Shown: one piece after another, positions 34,811 to 43,823 of the stretch | Layout: the number at the start of each line of letters is the position of its first letter | Position numbering within the stretch: position 1 is the first letter of the stretch | Assembly: GCF_016741935.1 (NCBI RefSeq) | Contig: NZ_JAERRG010000045.1 | Location: 1-54,737 of the forward strand | DNA length: 54,737 bases | Direction of reading: 5' to 3' | Origin: Streptomyces endocoffeicus | GTDB taxonomy: Bacteria > Actinomycetota > Actinomycetes > Streptomycetales > Streptomycetaceae | The notes under the pieces: generated by a model | Database searches by the model: none | What the model was told of the DNA's origin: nothing | What the model saw: the letters and a program-made list of their open reading frames with translations, nothing else | Program-made: the position numbers and the translations under genes

Positions 34811-36156
34811 AGCACGGACTCCTGTTGCCCGGAGGGGGGGAGCGGATGGGACAGGTGGCCGGTGAAAGCGCGTTCCAGGAGGTTGCGCCGCAGCCGGCCG
34901 GCAACAACGAGAGCACGTTCGGCCGCAGCGGACGCCGTCTCGAGGGCCGTGATGTGCGCCTGGACCAGCGCGACCAGTTGGTGCTGCTCTTCCGCAGGCG
35001 CGACGGGCACCGGCATGAGCCGGATCTTGCCCAGGCTGATGGACGCCAGCCCCGTGACCTGTGTGGCGTTGCGTTCGCACCACTGGCGCCCGAAGCCGTT
35101 AGCATGCCAGGCCAGCAGTTCGGGGTGCAGTTGCCGGCCGGTGATCCGGGCGCGGAACACATGGCTCTGGTGAACGCACTGGGGCAACTGCTCCTCCCAA
35201 ACCCAGCCGCGGCCCAGAGTGTCGCGGGATCCGCCGCCGGTCAGCAGCACATCGCCCGATTGGAGGCGAGCTGCCTGCACCTTCGATGCAGGCAGCCGGA
35301 CCGTGCGCACGTCGTCCAGGTCCAGTCGACCTCGCTGCACGTTCGCGACCCGCAGGCAGGGGACGTCCACGTCGGCGGGATTCCATTGCTGCTTGCTGAG
35401 CGTGGCGATCCCGCGCGTCACCTCGGCGACGTCTTCCAGGCGAGTCCATCGCCAATGTACGGGCAGGTGGGGCAGAGTGCCGTCGCTGGTACCGACCCGG
35501 GGGAGGCCCGCGGGTGCACAATCAGTGTCGGAAAGCTGGCCGAGCCCCACCCGCGCGGTCATGGTGCGGCTCAGGACGTCGGCCTGGCCGAGAGCGTTGC
35601 CGGTGCGAATCGTGGTGGCGTCAATGCGGGCGAGGTGGTCCTCCAACAGGCCGATGATCCGGCGCTGTTCGGCAAGACCGGGGAGCGGAAGCATGACGTC
35701 GGCCAGATCACGCTGGTTGATCCGGTAGATGGCTGCGCCACCCTGGCGAGCGCGTGCCTCTATCTGGCGCCGCATGATCGGCGACTTCCACAGGTGTGCG
35801 AGGTAGCGCGGATCGACCACGCTCTCGCGCACACGCACGCGGGTCATGGTGTCGGGAAATGCCGTGGGAGTCGGCGGCTCGTCCACTAGCGCGCCCTCAC
35901 CAACGAGGGAGAGCGAGCCATTGACCCGGCCGACCAGCAGGTCCCCGCGTTCGGCCAGCAACGGCGCGCTGTCATCTTCGCGCCGGTCGCCGCCCTTGGA
36001 CTGGGTGAAGTCCACCGTCGCTGCCCGAAGAGCCGTCAGCCGAAGTACGGGGAAGCCGCCCTCGCGGGGGCGCAGGACCCGGCCGTTGACCAATGGTTCG
36101 CTCAGCACGTCGGCCAGCCGGATGACCCTCCAGCCGACAGGCAAGTCATTCTTCAA
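34807..36156 (-). CDS. hsdS: Type I restriction-modification specificity subunit
   Basis: This 449-residue protein has two target-recognition domains. The first starts LPVGWRVIRLADVL and ends with the conserved helix LPLPGLAEQRRIIGLLEDHLARID (about residues 165-188); the second starts LPVHWRWTRLEDVAEV (about 240) and ends with VAPAEEQHQLVALVQAHITALE. The internal repeat is the usual HsdS layout for a bipartite target. Translation starts at a TTG overlapping the hsdR stop by 4 bp (TTGA), a rare but consistent choice because no ATG or GTG fits. The DNA target cannot be predicted from sequence alone. Confidence 0.9.
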   Translation of the reverse strand: MKNDLPVGWRVIRLADVLSEPLVNGRVLRPREGGFPVLRLTALRAATVDFTQSKGGDRREDDSAPLLAERGDLLVGRVNGSLSLVGEGALVDEPPTPTAFPDTMTRVRVRESVVDPRYLAHLWKSPIMRRQIEARARQGGAAIYRINQRDLADVMLPLPGLAEQRRIIGLLEDHLARIDATTIRTGNALGQADVLSRTMTARVGLGQLSDTDCAPAGLPRVGTSDGTLPHLPVHWRWTRLEDVAEVTRGIATLSKQQWNPADVDVPCLRVANVQRGRLDLDDVRTVRLPASKVQAARLQSGDVLLTGGGSRDTLGRGWVWEEQLPQCVHQSHVFRARITGRQLHPELLAWHANGFGRQWCERNATQVTGLASISLGKIRLMPVPVAPAEEQHQLVALVQAHITALETASAAAERALVVAGRLRRNLLERAFTGHLSHPLPPSGQQESVL

Positions 36157-39100
36157 GCCAGGGCCCTGCGCAGTTCGTCCAGTAGGTCGATCGCGGCGTC
36201 GGGCCCGAAGGCGTCCAGGAAGCCGTCCGTACCGCCGCGCCCCGAGAAGGGGACGCCGTCGAGGCCCCTGGGGTCGAATCGGGTCTCATCGGCGGCCGTC
36301 GCGTCCGCAATGTTCTCGATCCACCACAGCTGAGCCGGAGTGAAGGGCCTGGCCTCCAGCATGAATGCGACCAGACGTTGGTGCACCGCGTCAGCGGTTC
36401 GGCGCCGCCTGTCGGAAGCCGTCACCGGCAATGCGGTCGGCCGGTCGTAGAGGTCGAGCAGCGCCTCCCGGAGCGCAGGTGTATTGGCGAGCGGGGCGGC
36501 AGCCTCGCGTCTGTCGTCCTCGACGGCCCTTTTGCCTCCCATAGCGCGCAGCTGCGCCAGGTGATCCGGGTCGACTGAGTCGAGAAGACGGGTCACCAGC
36601 TCCTCCAGAGGCAGACCCGCCAGCTTCCGGACGACGGCGCCGCCCGCGTCACTCAGCATGGGGATGACCCGAGCGAGCCTGACCCCAAGTTCGGCCATCT
36701 CGTCAGGCGTCATAGGACCGTCCACCGTGCGGTTGAGCAGACGGTCCAAGGCGGCCCGCCCGGCCTCCCCGGCTGCATCGGTCACATTCACAAGCGGCCG
36801 GTGGTGGCGGCGCGAAGCGCCCACCGCGTCGACGACCACGAGCTGGGTCTTGGCGACCGCCCCCGGAGTGACAGCGCGCAGCTCCGCCGGTGCGATGGGC
36901 TGGGTTCCTTGGGCAAGCAACTGCTCGTAGTAGGCGGCAGAGCGCACCTCACGCAGGATCAGTAGGCACTCGATCGCACGCATGTCGCTGAACCCGGAGA
37001 TCAGATCCGTTACGACCGCAATCCGGAACTCCGGTGTCGTCCTGAAGTCCCGCATCAGCTGCGCCACACGATCATCGCGATGCGTGATCTGCTGGCAGAA
37101 GGTGTCCCCGACGCCGAACACTTCGCGGATGTGCTCCACGACATCGTCCGCGTGTGCGCTGTCCCGCGCGAACACCACGGTCTTGGGGACCACGCCGCCC
37201 TGGTGCATCCTCTCGGGAAACATGGTCGGCAGAGCGTCGCGGAAAGCCGTCACCACCGCAGCCAGCTGTTCGGACTCGACGACCCGCGCAGGGCCGTGTG
37301 CCCCGGTGTGGGCCAGGTCCTCGTCCAGCTGCTCGTACTGGGCGCGGCGCGAGCCCTTGGCTTCCACACTAGGAGCGTCGTCCAGCGGCGCGAACACCGC
37401 TCGCCGGGAGTCCTCGAACCGCACCTCGTAGACGGCGTAGTCCACGGCAACGCCATCAGCGACTGCGTGTTCATAAGTGTAGGAGTTGACCAGGTTGCCG
37501 TTGAAGAAGCCGAAGACGGTAGCGGTCGGCGTCGCGCTGAATCCGACTACGGGAGCGTCAAAGTATTCAAGAAGGGCGCGCCCCTGTCCGTAGAGCCAGC
37601 GGTGGCAGTCGTCGACGATGACAAGATCGAACGAATCGGGCGGCAGAGCCTCGCAGTAGGTCACTTCGAGGGGTGCCTCATCCGGCTGCACCTGCCGTTC
37701 GGCGGTCTCATACGCCGACACGCGGACGGATCCGTCCTCCGGAGCTGGCGTGCCGGCCAGCATGGCCGACAGTCTCGGCACCGTGGCCACGACCACGGAA
37801 GCCGACGGTGCCAGGTCGGTCGCGGTCAGCTCTTCGACGTTGTACACATCGGCGAGACTTCGCCCTCCGTCCGGCATGCTGAACTGGCGCAGCTGGGCCG
37901 ACAGTTGCTTGGCTATCACGTTTCGATCAGCCACGAAGAGAATGCGGGCCGCCCTCGCGTACCTGAGCTGACGGTACGCCGTGAATACCCCGGTGAAGCT
38001 CCGCCCTGTGCCGGTGGCCATCTGCACCAGAGCACGTCGCTGACCGGCCTCAAGGGCTTGTTCGACCGCCCGTACCGCCCGATGCTGGGGTGCTCGAAGC
38101 TGTCGGAATCCCTCGACCGTCCCCGGCAGGTAGGCGGCCTGCCGGGCCCGGTAGGTCGGCGCCGCGCTGTCCGCCTCCGCCTCACGCTGCCAGCGGGCCA
38201 GCGTGCTGGGCTGGTGGAAGCCGCTCACGAGGCGAGCTCGTGGTTCGGGCTCGTTGGTGTCGCAAAACAGCAGACGCCAGCCATCGCTTACATACCGATA
38301 CGGCAGCGGCGAGCGCCAGACCGGCCACGGCGAGGAGTCCGTGGCGGCCGCGGCCAGTGCACCCGCCTGCTCCATGGCGTCTGAGAGATCCGTGCCGTCC
38401 CTCTTGCACTCGATGATCCCCACCACCTGCCCACCGACCGTCAGCAGCATGTCGGCCCGGTGTCCGCCGGCCAGGCGCGGTCCAACCAGTACGCAGCCGA
38501 GGGAGCGGTGGCGTTCATCCTCCTCACCTTTGCCCAGGACGTCCCACCCTGCCTTGGTGAGTCTCCGCAACACCTCCGAGGCAATGTCGGCTTCCCGCAG
38601 GGGCTCGTAGGCTGCATCGCGCGCGCTGACGATCAACCGCTCGCGCTCCGAGGCTGGCAAGGACTTCGGCGTAACTCGCAGGGCGAATTCTCGGCGCAAA
38701 CGAGGCAGGGCCGCTTCCAGGGGAGCCACTCGCTCCACCAGAACACTCAGATCGGACACTTCGGCGCCGACGAAGACCATCGGCTCCGGGTCGGATGTCT
38801 GGAGACGGAAGAACCAGACGGCCAGCGTGAAACAGCGGTCGACCAGGTGTGCCGCCGCCTCTTCCTCGTCAAGTTCGCCGTCGCCGAAGCCGTGAAGGTC
38901 TCGGAACGCGGCGAGGATCCGTGTGGTGAGCACCCCAGCGCGGGCCAGGGTCTGCAAGCGGGCCGGTTGGTCGCCCGCGGGCAGCCGCACCCCGGCCAAG
39001 TGGCCGAGCTTGGCAGCGAGAACCTCGCCGAACTGGCGCGCCGCCACCAGCGAATCAGCGGGGGCAGTAGACATACGCGCCTCACACGAAGCGCCGTGGA

Positions 39101-39200
39101 GAACGAGAAGCGGCTCGTAAGGAAGCAGGAATCCGAAATTGGCTGATGCGAGAGCCAGGTCCGTGAACTGACTTTCGAACTCGCTCAGCTCCTGAGCCAC
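36153..39200 (-). CDS. hsdR: Type I restriction endonuclease subunit with damaged motor motifs
   Basis: The GTG at 39200, 6 bp after GGGAGG, gives 1015 residues, normal for EcoEI-type HsdR. The nuclease domain (about residues 210-290) keeps the D...ECK motif (HRADMLLTVGG, GIIECKRDG). The SF2 motor is odd: Walker A reads TGTGRS with Arg400 in place of lysine, motif II is VDDCH with Asp531 in place of glutamate, and motif VI reads QLLAQGTQ (760-767) where QxxGRGTR is expected. Motif III GFSATPT is intact. A C-terminal EcoEI-like domain (TPAQLWWIENIAD, then FSGRGGTDGFLDAFG) ends the protein. It is the first gene of the operon. The family is secure; ATP-driven translocation is doubtful. Confidence 0.9.
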   Translation of the reverse strand: MAQELSEFESQFTDLALASANFGFLLPYEPLLVLHGASCEARMSTAPADSLVAARQFGEVLAAKLGHLAGVRLPAGDQPARLQTLARAGVLTTRILAAFRDLHGFGDGELDEEEAAAHLVDRCFTLAVWFFRLQTSDPEPMVFVGAEVSDLSVLVERVAPLEAALPRLRREFALRVTPKSLPASERERLIVSARDAAYEPLREADIASEVLRRLTKAGWDVLGKGEEDERHRSLGCVLVGPRLAGGHRADMLLTVGGQVVGIIECKRDGTDLSDAMEQAGALAAAATDSSPWPVWRSPLPYRYVSDGWRLLFCDTNEPEPRARLVSGFHQPSTLARWQREAEADSAAPTYRARQAAYLPGTVEGFRQLRAPQHRAVRAVEQALEAGQRRALVQMATGTGRSFTGVFTAYRQLRYARAARILFVADRNVIAKQLSAQLRQFSMPDGGRSLADVYNVEELTATDLAPSASVVVATVPRLSAMLAGTPAPEDGSVRVSAYETAERQVQPDEAPLEVTYCEALPPDSFDLVIVDDCHRWLYGQGRALLEYFDAPVVGFSATPTATVFGFFNGNLVNSYTYEHAVADGVAVDYAVYEVRFEDSRRAVFAPLDDAPSVEAKGSRRAQYEQLDEDLAHTGAHGPARVVESEQLAAVVTAFRDALPTMFPERMHQGGVVPKTVVFARDSAHADDVVEHIREVFGVGDTFCQQITHRDDRVAQLMRDFRTTPEFRIAVVTDLISGFSDMRAIECLLILREVRSAAYYEQLLAQGTQPIAPAELRAVTPGAVAKTQLVVVDAVGASRRHHRPLVNVTDAAGEAGRAALDRLLNRTVDGPMTPDEMAELGVRLARVIPMLSDAGGAVVRKLAGLPLEELVTRLLDSVDPDHLAQLRAMGGKRAVEDDRREAAAPLANTPALREALLDLYDRPTALPVTASDRRRRTADAVHQRLVAFMLEARPFTPAQLWWIENIADATAADETRFDPRGLDGVPFSGRGGTDGFLDAFGPDAAIDLLDELRRALA

Positions 39201-39983
39201 GCCAGCCCTCCCTACCTGCACTGCGGCGCCGCAGAATCCGCTACAGAACACCTCACACTCTACCGTCCGACATCTGCGCGGGACACCGACGCTTTGATCT
39301 GATACGGGTTGATCCGTCCATTCGGTGTTCTCATGAGAAACCGTGCAGCCTGGAGAATGCCGCTCATGCTGGCCGGCGTGCGCGCCCATCCGGTGTTCTC
39401 GACTACGGCCGGGCCGAGTGCCGCAACACGTTCGGCGATCGCAGGACCGCAGCCCAGGGCAGAGAGCTCCATGAAGAGCGGCGAGCTCGGTGGCTGCCGC
39501 AGCGGCCGGTAGCGTCGAGGTCGCGCACGGCGGCATCAACACCGTGGACAAGGACCGGGTCAAGAGGGCCTGTGCCTCGTGGGATCCGGAGGCCAAGCGC
39601 TGGTTCGCGCCCCGCAAGGGGATGACGGGACTGCAGGTGCCGGACCCAAGCGGAGCCCGGTGTTGGTGGACCGACTTCTGGTCACGCTGCGCCACCATGC
39701 CCCAGCCAATGTCACCGCTTGCCTCAGTTCGCACCGGCATCCTCGTCGTGGCCCTTGGCACGGCCCAGCTTGCTTCGACCCTCACCCGCGTCCCTCGCGG
39801 GTCGTATCGCGTTAGTGAAGCTTGGGGGCTGCTCATGCGAGTGCGCGTTATCAACATCCGCTTCGCCCGTCTCACCAGCAGAATCTCGACATAGGCACAC
39901 CTGTACGAATTGGGTCGTCTTGACTGATCACTCATGACTCAGCACAGTTAGCCCAGGTGTGTCGGGGGGCATTGGAGTCGCTT
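39201..39983. other. Divergent promoter region between the restriction and ABC-3C operons
   Basis: These 0.78 kb separate two divergent defence operons. On the minus side TAGAGT (39262-39257) is a possible -10 for hsdR, 56 bp before its start. On the plus side TTGACT at 39920-39925 is a possible -35 for the ABC-3C operon; the -10 is unclear. A decayed coding scrap lies at 39490-39894. Confidence 0.4.
39490..39894 (+). pseudogene. DUF5710-like remnant
   Basis: The frame contains VDKDRVKRACASWDPEAKRWFAP, which follows the DUF5710 pattern (D-K-D..K..GA.WDP..K.W). That small domain is common in plasmid and element primase- or relaxase-type proteins. The rest of the frame has no recognisable content. 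It is probably a leftover of mobile-element DNA, not a working gene. Confidence 0.3.
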
Positions 39984-41345
39984 GTGGAGGCACAGAGTGC
40001 AAGGCAGCGCTTGTTCTCCGTGCCCCAGCTCGACGACTCGGGTGCGGACACCTTGGACCGGTACAACTGGCAGGCCTCGATGGCGGCTGCGGACGGGCTT
40101 CGCCTGTACTTAGACGCGCTCGACGACGACGGACGCCCGTCTCCGAACATCGACAGCAGAGTCGTCTGCGAGTACCAAGAGGATTGGGCAGCGGTCGATG
40201 GCGACGCAGTGGAACTGGTCTCCGCCAAACACCGAGACGTGACGACCGGCCCCTTCACAACCATCAACAGTCTCGCCGATGTTGGCGGCGTGGCGCACCT
40301 GTTCGGTCGTTGGCACGCTCTCAACGAGACTCCCAGTTGCCGCATGGTCACCACCTTCGGACTGTCCCCTGAGGTGCAGAAGCTTGAGAAAGCATGGGAG
40401 AAGCTAAGAGAGCTGCGACTGGCGCATCAGCCCCTGACCGTGCCCGACGAGCACCACAAACCCGTTAATGATCTCTGTCAGGCCCTTAGGTCTTATTGCA
40501 AGGAACTGCCATCGGGTTGGACGTCGGCGGCAAAACCCATGCCCTCTCCGACCGATGCAGAGATCACGCAAGTGGTCCGCTTTTTGGCCGTACTGGACGT
40601 TGAGGCAGGCAAGCCTCCTCGTGACCACCTCGCGTACGCCGCGGCGAACATGTACGTACGCCCCCTATGCGACCGCCTTCGGCTCCCGATCGATCCCGAG
40701 TCCATTTGGGCTGCTGTGCACGATATTTTCTACGCACGTATGCGCAAGGCAGGGCCTATCCCGACTGGCAAGCTCCCCGCGGTGCTGGCCTATAGAGTCG
40801 GCTCGACTTCACCCGATACGGCGCAGTTGGAACGATCCCTCCTCAACCGCATCGTCACACTGGATGACATAGACCTGGCGGTCAGGACCGCCATCTCTCA
40901 GCCTCATGGTTACCGGCCGCTTCCTCGTCTACAGCGAACCACGAAGCTTGCCGTGAAGATGTCCGCCGGCCAGTGTCCGGACAACAGTATCGAGCGAGCC
41001 GAGCATCTGGCACAGGAGTACAGAGACTTCTGGCGCGAGGAGCGCAGCGGCAACCCCACTGCTCGAGCGGCTCAAGCGCGCCTTGAGCGCTACCTACTGC
41101 GCATCAGCGACGAAGCCACTCAAAGCACTCTCGCAGAAGTGCCGCGAGGGCCAGCCTTCTGGCAGGCAGTACAACGGCTCCTTGCAGCCTCGCCACCGGC
41201 TGACCTGCCGAGCGGCATGGACTCCGAGCTCTTGCTCGGAGGGATCTGCGATCTGACCAGTCAGTGCAAGGTGTGGTTCAGTGACAGTTTTGACGTAGAC
41301 GAAGCCATCAAGGCTATCCAACGAGGACGGGGGCAGACCTCATGA
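39984..41345 (+). CDS. DUF4297-like nuclease effector of an ABC three-component-type system
   Basis: The GTG at 39984 is chosen because TTGGAG lies 6 bp upstream; a GTG at 39957 in the same frame is possible. The 453-residue protein opens with DSGADTLDRYNWQASMAAADGL, VVCEYQEDWAAVDGDAVELVSAKHRD and GVAHLFGRW. This matches the DUF4297/Cap4-type dsDNA nuclease domain, with a PD-(D/E)XK-like core (E...E-L-V-S-A-K, the usual Q-x-K replaced by A-K). The remaining 300 residues are helical and unassigned. Its last bases overlap the next gene by 4 bp, so the three genes form one operon. In such systems the ATPase is thought to unleash the nuclease on infection; I infer the same here. Confidence 0.75.
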   Translation: MEAQSARQRLFSVPQLDDSGADTLDRYNWQASMAAADGLRLYLDALDDDGRPSPNIDSRVVCEYQEDWAAVDGDAVELVSAKHRDVTTGPFTTINSLADVGGVAHLFGRWHALNETPSCRMVTTFGLSPEVQKLEKAWEKLRELRLAHQPLTVPDEHHKPVNDLCQALRSYCKELPSGWTSAAKPMPSPTDAEITQVVRFLAVLDVEAGKPPRDHLAYAAANMYVRPLCDRLRLPIDPESIWAAVHDIFYARMRKAGPIPTGKLPAVLAYRVGSTSPDTAQLERSLLNRIVTLDDIDLAVRTAISQPHGYRPLPRLQRTTKLAVKMSAGQCPDNSIERAEHLAQEYRDFWREERSGNPTARAAQARLERYLLRISDEATQSTLAEVPRGPAFWQAVQRLLAASPPADLPSGMDSELLLGGICDLTSQCKVWFSDSFDVDEAIKAIQRGRGQTS

Positions 41346-41905
41346 GTGACGCCCTAGACCGCGCCCTGTTGCGCGAGGACCTTGCCTATCACCAAGCACG
41401 TGTCCTGCTCCTCGTGACGTCTGTGGCTGGCACTGTCGGTCACAGCGGCAAACTCGATGGTCTGACAAAGCTCGCTAAGCTTGATTTCCTGTTGCGCTAC
41501 CCAGCCTTGGCTTCGACGGTGCTCGACCCTCTTAATCCGCGAGATGAACGACTGGCATTGGCTCCCGAGGAGTTGACGGCGCCTACAGAAGTTGAGGCAC
41601 CGATGACTCGATATAAATACGGCCCTTGGGACGATCGATACTACGCCATCATTGGCGCTCTCGTAGGACGCGGCCTAATTCGCTACGCCAAGGGGCGCAG
41701 AGGCAGTGTGGCATTGATTCCAACGCCACTAGGTAAGAAACTGGCCGCAGTTCTGGCTGACACAGAAGCATGGGCGACTGTCAAAAACCGCTGCGATGCA
41801 GTAGCAGAAGCCTCAGCAAACATGACCGGAAACACCCTGAAGGACCTTATCTATGAGCGGCTGGCAGATCTAATGAACCGCCCCCACAGGGAGGTCATTC
41901 AGTGA
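41342..41905 (+). CDS. ABC three-component system middle component
   Basis: This 187-residue protein is helical at the N-terminus (REDLAYHQARVLLLVTSVAG) and contains KLDGLTKLAKLDFLLRYPAL, TRYKYGPWDDRYYAIIGALVGRGL and TPLGKKLA, a winged-helix-like arrangement. It is the right size and position for the 'middle component' of ABC-3C conflict systems, which links the ATPase to the effector. It overlaps both neighbours by 4 bp (ATGA in front, GTGA behind). The DNA is noticeably less G/C-rich at third positions than surrounding Streptomyces genes. The identification rests more on context than on sequence. Confidence 0.7.
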   Translation: MSDALDRALLREDLAYHQARVLLLVTSVAGTVGHSGKLDGLTKLAKLDFLLRYPALASTVLDPLNPRDERLALAPEELTAPTEVEAPMTRYKYGPWDDRYYAIIGALVGRGLIRYAKGRRGSVALIPTPLGKKLAAVLADTEAWATVKNRCDAVAEASANMTGNTLKDLIYERLADLMNRPHREVIQ

Positions 41906-43821
41906 CTACGAAGTTCCGTCTCGACAAGGTGACCATCCACTCCACTGAGGGTCCGGTGGAGTATCAGTTCCCGTCTGACCTTACAGTCTTGGCGGGCCCC
42001 ACGGGCGTGGGGAAGACAACACTTCTCGAACTAATCAAGTGGGGTCTGGGAGGAGATGGCCAGCTCGCCCCCGTGGTTACCGATAAGGTCCAAGATCTCT
42101 CGCTCCAAATCTCCATCGGCGAAGAGAGGTTCCGTCTCTCCCGTAGCATCGACCCGCAGAAAAGAAACAACGTACGCGTCACAGACCTCGTGACCGGCGA
42201 GCGACTTCCCGACCATCAAGTGAAGTCAGGGGAGGCTGGCAGCCTCAACACTCTCCTTATGTCGAGCCTAGGGCTGCCGAGCGATATGCGCGCCGCCGCA
42301 CAAACAGGCCGCAGCACAAAAGCTGGGGCCCGCATCTCGTTCGCAGACATTTTCACCTACATGTACATTCCGCAGTCGGAAATAAATCGCGACATCGCAA
42401 GAAGTCAAGATTCGTATCTAGAGCCGAAGCGCAAGGCAGTGTTCGAGCTTATCTTCGCGCTCGCCGATCCAGAGCTATTCGAGAAGCGTTCGCAAGCGAA
42501 CACACTCAAAGGGTCAGTCGAAGAGGCAGAGGATCATCACCGAAAGATTCTCCAGTTCCTGCGTGACAGCAACACTCAAAGCCGCGAAGAGGCCCAGCAA
42601 GAACTCGACAAAGCCCTCATCGCGCAGCGAGAAGCCGAGGAGCAGAGGGCACAACTCAGGGACGATATCGACCCCGTCACTGATCGAGAAACTCAGGCGC
42701 TACGAGACCTGCTCAATGAAGCCGAGCGAAGCCTGGCAGATGCTCGCAATGCCGAAGTTACCCTAGGGCGTCAGATAGAAGAACTGTCCAGTGAACGCCG
42801 TCGGGTAAATTCTGACCTTGCACGCCTGAACCGGATGCGTGATGCAGGCGAGCGACTGGCGCAGATCGAATTTACGACTTGCCCTCGATGCATGCAGGCA
42901 CTCAAGAACCGCAAGGTCCCCAAGGGGCATTGCAGGGTGTGCCTACTCCCCGATGAGGCTGCATCTACAGATGAACTCGATCAGTACGAGACAGTGCAAC
43001 TAAAGGATCAGCTGGAGGAAATGGAGAAACAGCTATCATTTGTTGCGCAACAGACACAGAATGCGCGCCAGTTGATCCTGGACCGGCAAGACCTCGTCCG
43101 ACATCTGGAAACTGCGATCGATGCGCGGACGGCTGATCGCGTAAGTCCAAGGCTACAGGCATACAGCGATATCTCAGAGAAGATCGCGGCAGCCCGTACC
43201 GCACAGAAACACTTCGAGAATGTCTTGCAGCAATGGGACCGGGTGTCAGATCTGGCCCGCTCCGAAGAAGAACTAAGGAAACGATACGAACGCCTGTTTC
43301 GGGAAATCGAACAGAAGGAGGCGAGACTAAAGGAGCGACGCACACACACGGTTCGCCAAATCTCCGAAGAATTCAATCGAGTCGTTTCGGACCTGCAAAT
43401 TCCAGGGGTCGAAGAAGCCAGCATCCACGAAACGAATTATCTCCCCTTGCTCAATGGAAAGCCATTCAGGCAGTTTTCCAGAGGTGGCGGTATCGTGACC
43501 GCAACCCAGGTGGCCTATTGGACTGCACTGATTGCGGTAGCTCTGCGAGAAAGGGATGTCCCATACCCGACCTTCCTCCTCATCGACAGTCCGCGCCTAG
43601 CCTTGAACGAGGAACAGGACCTCACTTCTGGGCTATACCGGAGACTGGTGACGCTGGCCGAGGCGAACGCGGGGCGCGTTCAGATAATCATCGCCGACCA
43701 TGCCCTGCCTTCGGCGTACCGAAAAGACTATGCCGAGATCGACTTCAGCTACAAGAAACCAACCATCAGTTCGATTAAGCACCCAGGAAAGGGAAGTGTT
43801 AAGCCGCTGGTTTCTACTTAA
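41902..43821 (+). CDS. Zinc-hook ABC ATPase of the three-component-type system
   Basis: This 639-residue RecN/Rad50-like protein has Walker A AGPTGVGKTT (31-40) and then a coiled coil in two arms (about 205-320 and 355-480). Between the arms is a zinc ribbon of C327-x2-C330 and C344-x2-C347 (CPRC, CRVC). The C-terminal lobe has the signature-like SRGGG and Walker B FLLIDSP with Asp562, where Ser follows instead of the usual catalytic Glu. This is the arrangement of the ABC ATPases in ABC-3C systems. It starts with GTG inside the stop of the middle component. The protein probably senses foreign DNA structure or ends and controls the DUF4297-like nuclease. The family is fairly sure; the trigger is unknown. 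Confidence 0.82.
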   Translation: MTTKFRLDKVTIHSTEGPVEYQFPSDLTVLAGPTGVGKTTLLELIKWGLGGDGQLAPVVTDKVQDLSLQISIGEERFRLSRSIDPQKRNNVRVTDLVTGERLPDHQVKSGEAGSLNTLLMSSLGLPSDMRAAAQTGRSTKAGARISFADIFTYMYIPQSEINRDIARSQDSYLEPKRKAVFELIFALADPELFEKRSQANTLKGSVEEAEDHHRKILQFLRDSNTQSREEAQQELDKALIAQREAEEQRAQLRDDIDPVTDRETQALRDLLNEAERSLADARNAEVTLGRQIEELSSERRRVNSDLARLNRMRDAGERLAQIEFTTCPRCMQALKNRKVPKGHCRVCLLPDEAASTDELDQYETVQLKDQLEEMEKQLSFVAQQTQNARQLILDRQDLVRHLETAIDARTADRVSPRLQAYSDISEKIAAARTAQKHFENVLQQWDRVSDLARSEEELRKRYERLFREIEQKEARLKERRTHTVRQISEEFNRVVSDLQIPGVEEASIHETNYLPLLNGKPFRQFSRGGGIVTATQVAYWTALIAVALRERDVPYPTFLLIDSPRLALNEEQDLTSGLYRRLVTLAEANAGRVQIIIADHALPSAYRKDYAEIDFSYKKPTISSIKHPGKGSVKPLVST

Positions 43822-43823
43822 CG

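Noticed and set aside
37080..38384. 434-codon plus-strand frame within hsdR
   Set aside because: Antisense shadow of hsdR.
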